Assembly (NCBI GenBank): GCA_937952445.1
Contig: CALGAA010000254.1
Span: 1-8,684 of the forward strand
Source: an uncultured Bacteroidota bacterium
Lineage (GTDB): Bacteria > Bacteroidota > Bacteroidia > Chitinophagales > Saprospiraceae
Length of the DNA: 8,684 nt
Direction: 5' to 3'
The translations under genes were made by a program, and so were the position numbers. Numbering within the stretch: position 1 is the stretch's first letter; every line of letters starts with the position of its first letter. The notes beneath the pieces are model-generated. The model did no database searches. It worked only from the letters and a program-made list of their open reading frames with translations, and had not been told where the DNA came from. Below, piece after piece: positions 5,836 to 8,684 of the stretch.

Positions 5836-6798
5836 ATGAAAAAGAAGGTTTTAATCACCGACGGTGTTCACAATATTCTCGCCACTGGGTTGAAGAAAGC
5901 CGGTTTTGAAGTCGATTATCACCCGAAGATTTCCCTCGATAAGGTCATTGGGATGGTCCGGCCCTACCATGGCCTGATTATCAACAGCAAAATCCGGGTG
6001 GATGCCCGGCTTCTTGACGAGGCACCCGACCTGGAATTTGTCGCCCGCCTGGGTAGTGGCATGGAAATCATCGACCAAACCCTCACGGCACAGCGAAATA
6101 TATCCGTTTTCAATTCCCCGGACGGCAATTGCAACGCTGTGGCCGAACATGCCATGGGGATGATCCTGGCGTGGAACAACCACCTGATCCGGGCCAACGC
6201 AGAAGTCAAAAATTTTCAATGGAACCGGGAGAAAAACCGCGGAATCGAACTCGAAGGACGGACCGTGGGTATCATCGGATTTGGACATACGGGAAGCGCA
6301 TTGGCGCGTAAGCTGCAGGGGTTTTCGGTTCGGGTCAAAGCCTACGATAAATACCTCCCCGCCGGTTATGCCCGGAACTATCCGTGGGTAGAAGAATGTG
6401 CGGACCGGGAATCAGCTATCCGGGCCAGCGACGTGGTCAGTTTGCATTTGCCTTTAAACTTTGAAACACTGAAACTGGCTAATGAATCCTTTTTCAACCA
6501 ATGCAAACCCGGGGCTTTGCTGGTGAACACCTGCCGAGGGAGCGTTGTGGATACGCCTGCCCTGATCGGGGCATTGGAACGCAAACAACTCAGGGGAGCG
6601 TGCCTGGATGTGTTTGAAAACGAAAAGCCATCGACTTATACCCCCGGGGAAAGGGAGATGTACGAACAGCTCTTTTCCCTACCCGGTGTTTTAGTCAGCC
6701 CGCATATCGCAGGATGGACGAAAGAAAGCAAATATAAGTTGGCCAAAATCCTGCTCGACAAGATTTTAACACATTATGCCAGCCCATTGTCCCGGTAA
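5836..6798 (+). CDS. NAD-dependent D-2-hydroxyacid dehydrogenase (phosphoglycerate-dehydrogenase-like)
   Basis: A 320-residue cytoplasmic enzyme that interconverts a D-2-hydroxy acid and its 2-keto acid with NAD(H). I chose the ATG at 5836 (MKKKVLITDG) over 5782 because this is the usual family N-terminus. The catalytic domain at each end surrounds a Rossmann domain with GFGHTG (148-153) and Asp171 at the end of strand 2, which favours NAD over NADP. RLGSGMEIID (71-80) and the block from FNSPDGN (92-98) to AVAEHAMG (101-108) are family signatures. The catalytic triad is Arg234 (NTCRG), Glu263 (DVFENE) and His290 (SPHIAG). It lacks the C-terminal ACT regulatory domain of E. coli SerA. Close Bacteroidota relatives are often annotated as phosphoglycerate dehydrogenase, the first step of serine synthesis. 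No serC or serB neighbour is present to support that, so the substrate stays open. The gene has its own promoter-like box. Confidence 0.93.
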   Translation: MKKKVLITDGVHNILATGLKKAGFEVDYHPKISLDKVIGMVRPYHGLIINSKIRVDARLLDEAPDLEFVARLGSGMEIIDQTLTAQRNISVFNSPDGNCNAVAEHAMGMILAWNNHLIRANAEVKNFQWNREKNRGIELEGRTVGIIGFGHTGSALARKLQGFSVRVKAYDKYLPAGYARNYPWVEECADRESAIRASDVVSLHLPLNFETLKLANESFFNQCKPGALLVNTCRGSVVDTPALIGALERKQLRGACLDVFENEKPSTYTPGEREMYEQLFSLPGVLVSPHIAGWTKESKYKLAKILLDKILTHYASPLSR

Positions 6799-6813
6799 TT
6801 TCGTTTACATTTG
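6787..6813 (+). promoter_or_regulatory. Putative Bacteroidota promoter for the TonB-dependent receptor
   Basis: TACATTTG at 6806-6813 fits the -7 consensus TAnnTTTG exactly. TTG at 6787-6789 is a -33 candidate with a 16-base spacer, one shorter than the usual range. The -33 overlaps the last codons of the upstream dehydrogenase. Transcription would start near 6818-6821, about 72 bases before the receptor ATG, suggesting that the receptor can be expressed separately. Confidence 0.5.
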
Positions 6814-6892
6814 TATGGATTCAAGAGGTTGGATAAGAATTAATATATTTAACCTTTCAAAAAGATTGATCAATAATCACCCCGGAATATAG

Positions 6893-8684
6893 ATGCGAAT
6901 TTTACGCTACTGCTTATTGGTTTTATTGCCTGCCCTGGGTTGGTCCCAGTCCTCGCTGGAAGGGACCATCACGGATGGAGAAAACGGTGATCCGATTATT
7001 TTCGGAACGGTCGCCCTATACAAAAACGGCGTTCTGGTCACCGGCACAGAAACCGATGAAAACGGGAATTATGCCATTTCCAATCTCGACCCCGGCACCT
7101 ACGATGTCAACGCGAGTTATGTCGGATATCAGGCCAAAACCATCGAAGGGGTAGTCCTGCTGGCCGGTCGGAATCTTCGGCTCGACATCGAAATTTCGAG
7201 CGGAACGGTGCTGGATCAGGTCGTCATCGTAGAATACAAGGTTCCATTGGTGGAACAGGATAATACCACGACGGGTGGAATCGTCACGGGGGAACAGATC
7301 CGGAATCTCCCTATGAAAAGCATCAACTCCCTCGCAGCTACCACGTCAGGGGTTTCCTCGTTTAGCGGGGAATCGGTGGCGATCCGGGGTTCGCGAACCA
7401 ACGCTACGGATTATTACGTCGACGGTATTCGGGTCAGCGCCAACCTGGTTCCACAAACCGAAATCGAGCAATTGCAGGTGATCACAGGAGGGGTGGAAGC
7501 CCGGTACGGCGATGTGACCGGGGGGATTATTTCGATCACGACCAAAGGGCCGTCGGAAACTTTTCAGCTCGGCGCCGAACTGGAAACTTCGCAATACCTG
7601 GATTCGTACGGATCCAACGAATTGAATATGAACATCAGCGGGCCGATCTGGAAAAATAAAAAAACAGGCCGATCCATTCTCGGTTACCGGATCGCAGGGA
7701 GATACCTCTCTCAATTGGACGATAGTCCGGGGGTGCTGCCCAATGTGGAAGCCAAATCATCGGTTATAGAAGATCTCGAAGCAGATCCCTTACGGCTGAT
7801 CCAAGGAACGCTGTTTTCCCGGGCTGAATTCCTGCACGACAGGGACGTCAACTTTGTGCGGACCAATTCTGAAAACAACAGCCATTCATACAGTTTTACG
7901 GGAAAATTGGACGCTCGTCTGACCGAGAACATCGATATGACTTTTTCCGGAAATTACAGCGATTCGTACGATCGGTTTTCTGCAGGAAGATCGTTCGCGG
8001 TACTCAATGCCCACAACAACCCCGTGGCGACTGGTTCTGATTACCGGGTCAACGTGCGGTACCGGCACCGGTTTTTGCAAGGCAACCGGCAAAGTGGATT
8101 ATTTCGCAACGCGACTCTGATCATCAACGGTTCGCAGGAATACAGCACCAATCTGGATCAGGATTACCGGCACCGCGACAATTTTTTCGAATACGGACAC
8201 GTCGGTAAATTTGATTTTGCCTGGGTACCGGTAGAAGGAGAATCGGAATATTCCCAAAGCTTCGAAGGCCTGGCCCACGCCGGTTATCTGCAAGTGCTCG
8301 AGGGGCCGTTCCAGCCGTCGGTTCACAATCCCGTTCTGGCCAATTTTAACAACCACATCGATCAGAATGATTTTTCCCAGTATGTGGCGTACAATGGATT
8401 TTTATCTTCCAACTACAACGCGCCGTGGGGATTTTTCAATAACGTGGGGTCGGTCTACAATAGTTATTCGACCGCTGAACTCAGCAAACAAAACATCAAT
8501 GCCAGTCTGCAGTTTGACCTGTTTCCGGGTGGATCGGACCGTGGAAGACATTCCATCGAAATCGGCGTGAATTACGAGCAGCGGGAATCCCGGTCGTGGG
8601 GAATATCGCCGTACAGCCTGTGGTTGTTAGCGCGGCAACAGGCCAATCGACACATCATCGGTGTGGACACCACGCAGATCATCG
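6893..8684 (+). CDS. TonB-dependent outer-membrane receptor with carboxypeptidase-regulatory-like domain (partial, 3' end outside window)
   Basis: The frame from the ATG at 6893 stays open to the right edge, giving 597 complete codons and no stop, so only the N-terminal part is seen. A signal peptide (MRILRYCLLVLLPALGWSQ) is followed at about 22-100 by a CarboxypepD_reg-like beta domain (EGTITDGENGDPI..., TDENGNYAISNLDPGTYDV). Residues about 120-220 form the TonB plug: IRNLPMKSINSLAA, VAIRGSR, DYYVDGIRV, IEQLQVITGG and EARYGDVTGGIISITTKG. The remainder looks like alternating strands and aromatic-rich loops of the barrel. Such proteins import a substrate through the outer membrane using TonB-ExbBD energy. 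The plug-Oar-like style is common in Bacteroidota but does not reveal the ligand. No SusD-like partner lies upstream, and the downstream side is unseen. The start is supported by the signal peptide and a promoter-like box about 80 bp upstream. Confidence 0.93.
   Translation, partial: MRILRYCLLVLLPALGWSQSSLEGTITDGENGDPIIFGTVALYKNGVLVTGTETDENGNYAISNLDPGTYDVNASYVGYQAKTIEGVVLLAGRNLRLDIEISSGTVLDQVVIVEYKVPLVEQDNTTTGGIVTGEQIRNLPMKSINSLAATTSGVSSFSGESVAIRGSRTNATDYYVDGIRVSANLVPQTEIEQLQVITGGVEARYGDVTGGIISITTKGPSETFQLGAELETSQYLDSYGSNELNMNISGPIWKNKKTGRSILGYRIAGRYLSQLDDSPGVLPNVEAKSSVIEDLEADPLRLIQGTLFSRAEFLHDRDVNFVRTNSENNSHSYSFTGKLDARLTENIDMTFSGNYSDSYDRFSAGRSFAVLNAHNNPVATGSDYRVNVRYRHRFLQGNRQSGLFRNATLIINGSQEYSTNLDQDYRHRDNFFEYGHVGKFDFAWVPVEGESEYSQSFEGLAHAGYLQVLEGPFQPSVHNPVLANFNNHIDQNDFSQYVAYNGFLSSNYNAPWGFFNNVGSVYNSYSTAELSKQNINASLQFDLFPGGSDRGRHSIEIGVNYEQRESRSWGISPYSLWLLARQQANRHIIGVDTTQII

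Overview
The window looks like a stretch of a Bacteroidota chromosome of roughly balanced base composition, possibly Saprospiraceae-like. That placement is inference. It rests on an outer-membrane receptor with a carboxypeptidase-regulatory-like N-terminal domain before its TonB plug, two lipoprotein-type secreted proteins, the absence of strong Shine-Dalgarno sequences, and Bacteroidota-type -7 boxes (TAnnTTTG) before two of the genes. No transposase, phage gene, tRNA, rRNA or CRISPR array is visible.

Layout. (1) 40-927 (+): cation diffusion facilitator metal exporter. (2) 1039-2865 (-): M2-family, ACE-like zinc dipeptidyl carboxypeptidase, secreted as a lipoprotein and convergent with the exporter. 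(3) 2932-3804 (+): retinol-dehydrogenase-like short-chain dehydrogenase, divergent from the peptidase across 66 bp. (4) 3805-4692: almost 900 bp without a convincing gene but with many exact inverted and direct repeats. (5) 4693-5382 (-): unrecognised lipoprotein of about 229 residues. (6) 5383-5835: divergent gap with a promoter-like box and a pair of near-identical 12-bp direct repeats. (7) 5836-6798 (+): NAD-dependent D-2-hydroxyacid dehydrogenase of the type often annotated as phosphoglycerate dehydrogenase in Bacteroidota. (8) 6893-8684 (+): N-terminal 597 codons of a TonB-dependent receptor that runs off the right edge.

The genes do not form an obvious operon. Orientation changes at nearly every boundary, and the two co-directional neighbours, the dehydrogenase and the receptor, are 94 bp apart with a promoter-like box between them. 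I read the window as a set of independent housekeeping and envelope genes.

No new multi-gene system is evident. The least explained part is the hairpin-dense gap at 3805-4692, which could be a decayed repeat element, a repeat family or a structured RNA locus. Second come the paired direct repeats at 5706-5736. Third is the M2 peptidase, whose dipeptide-anchoring residues are kept while one chloride-ligand arginine of ACE appears to be aspartate.
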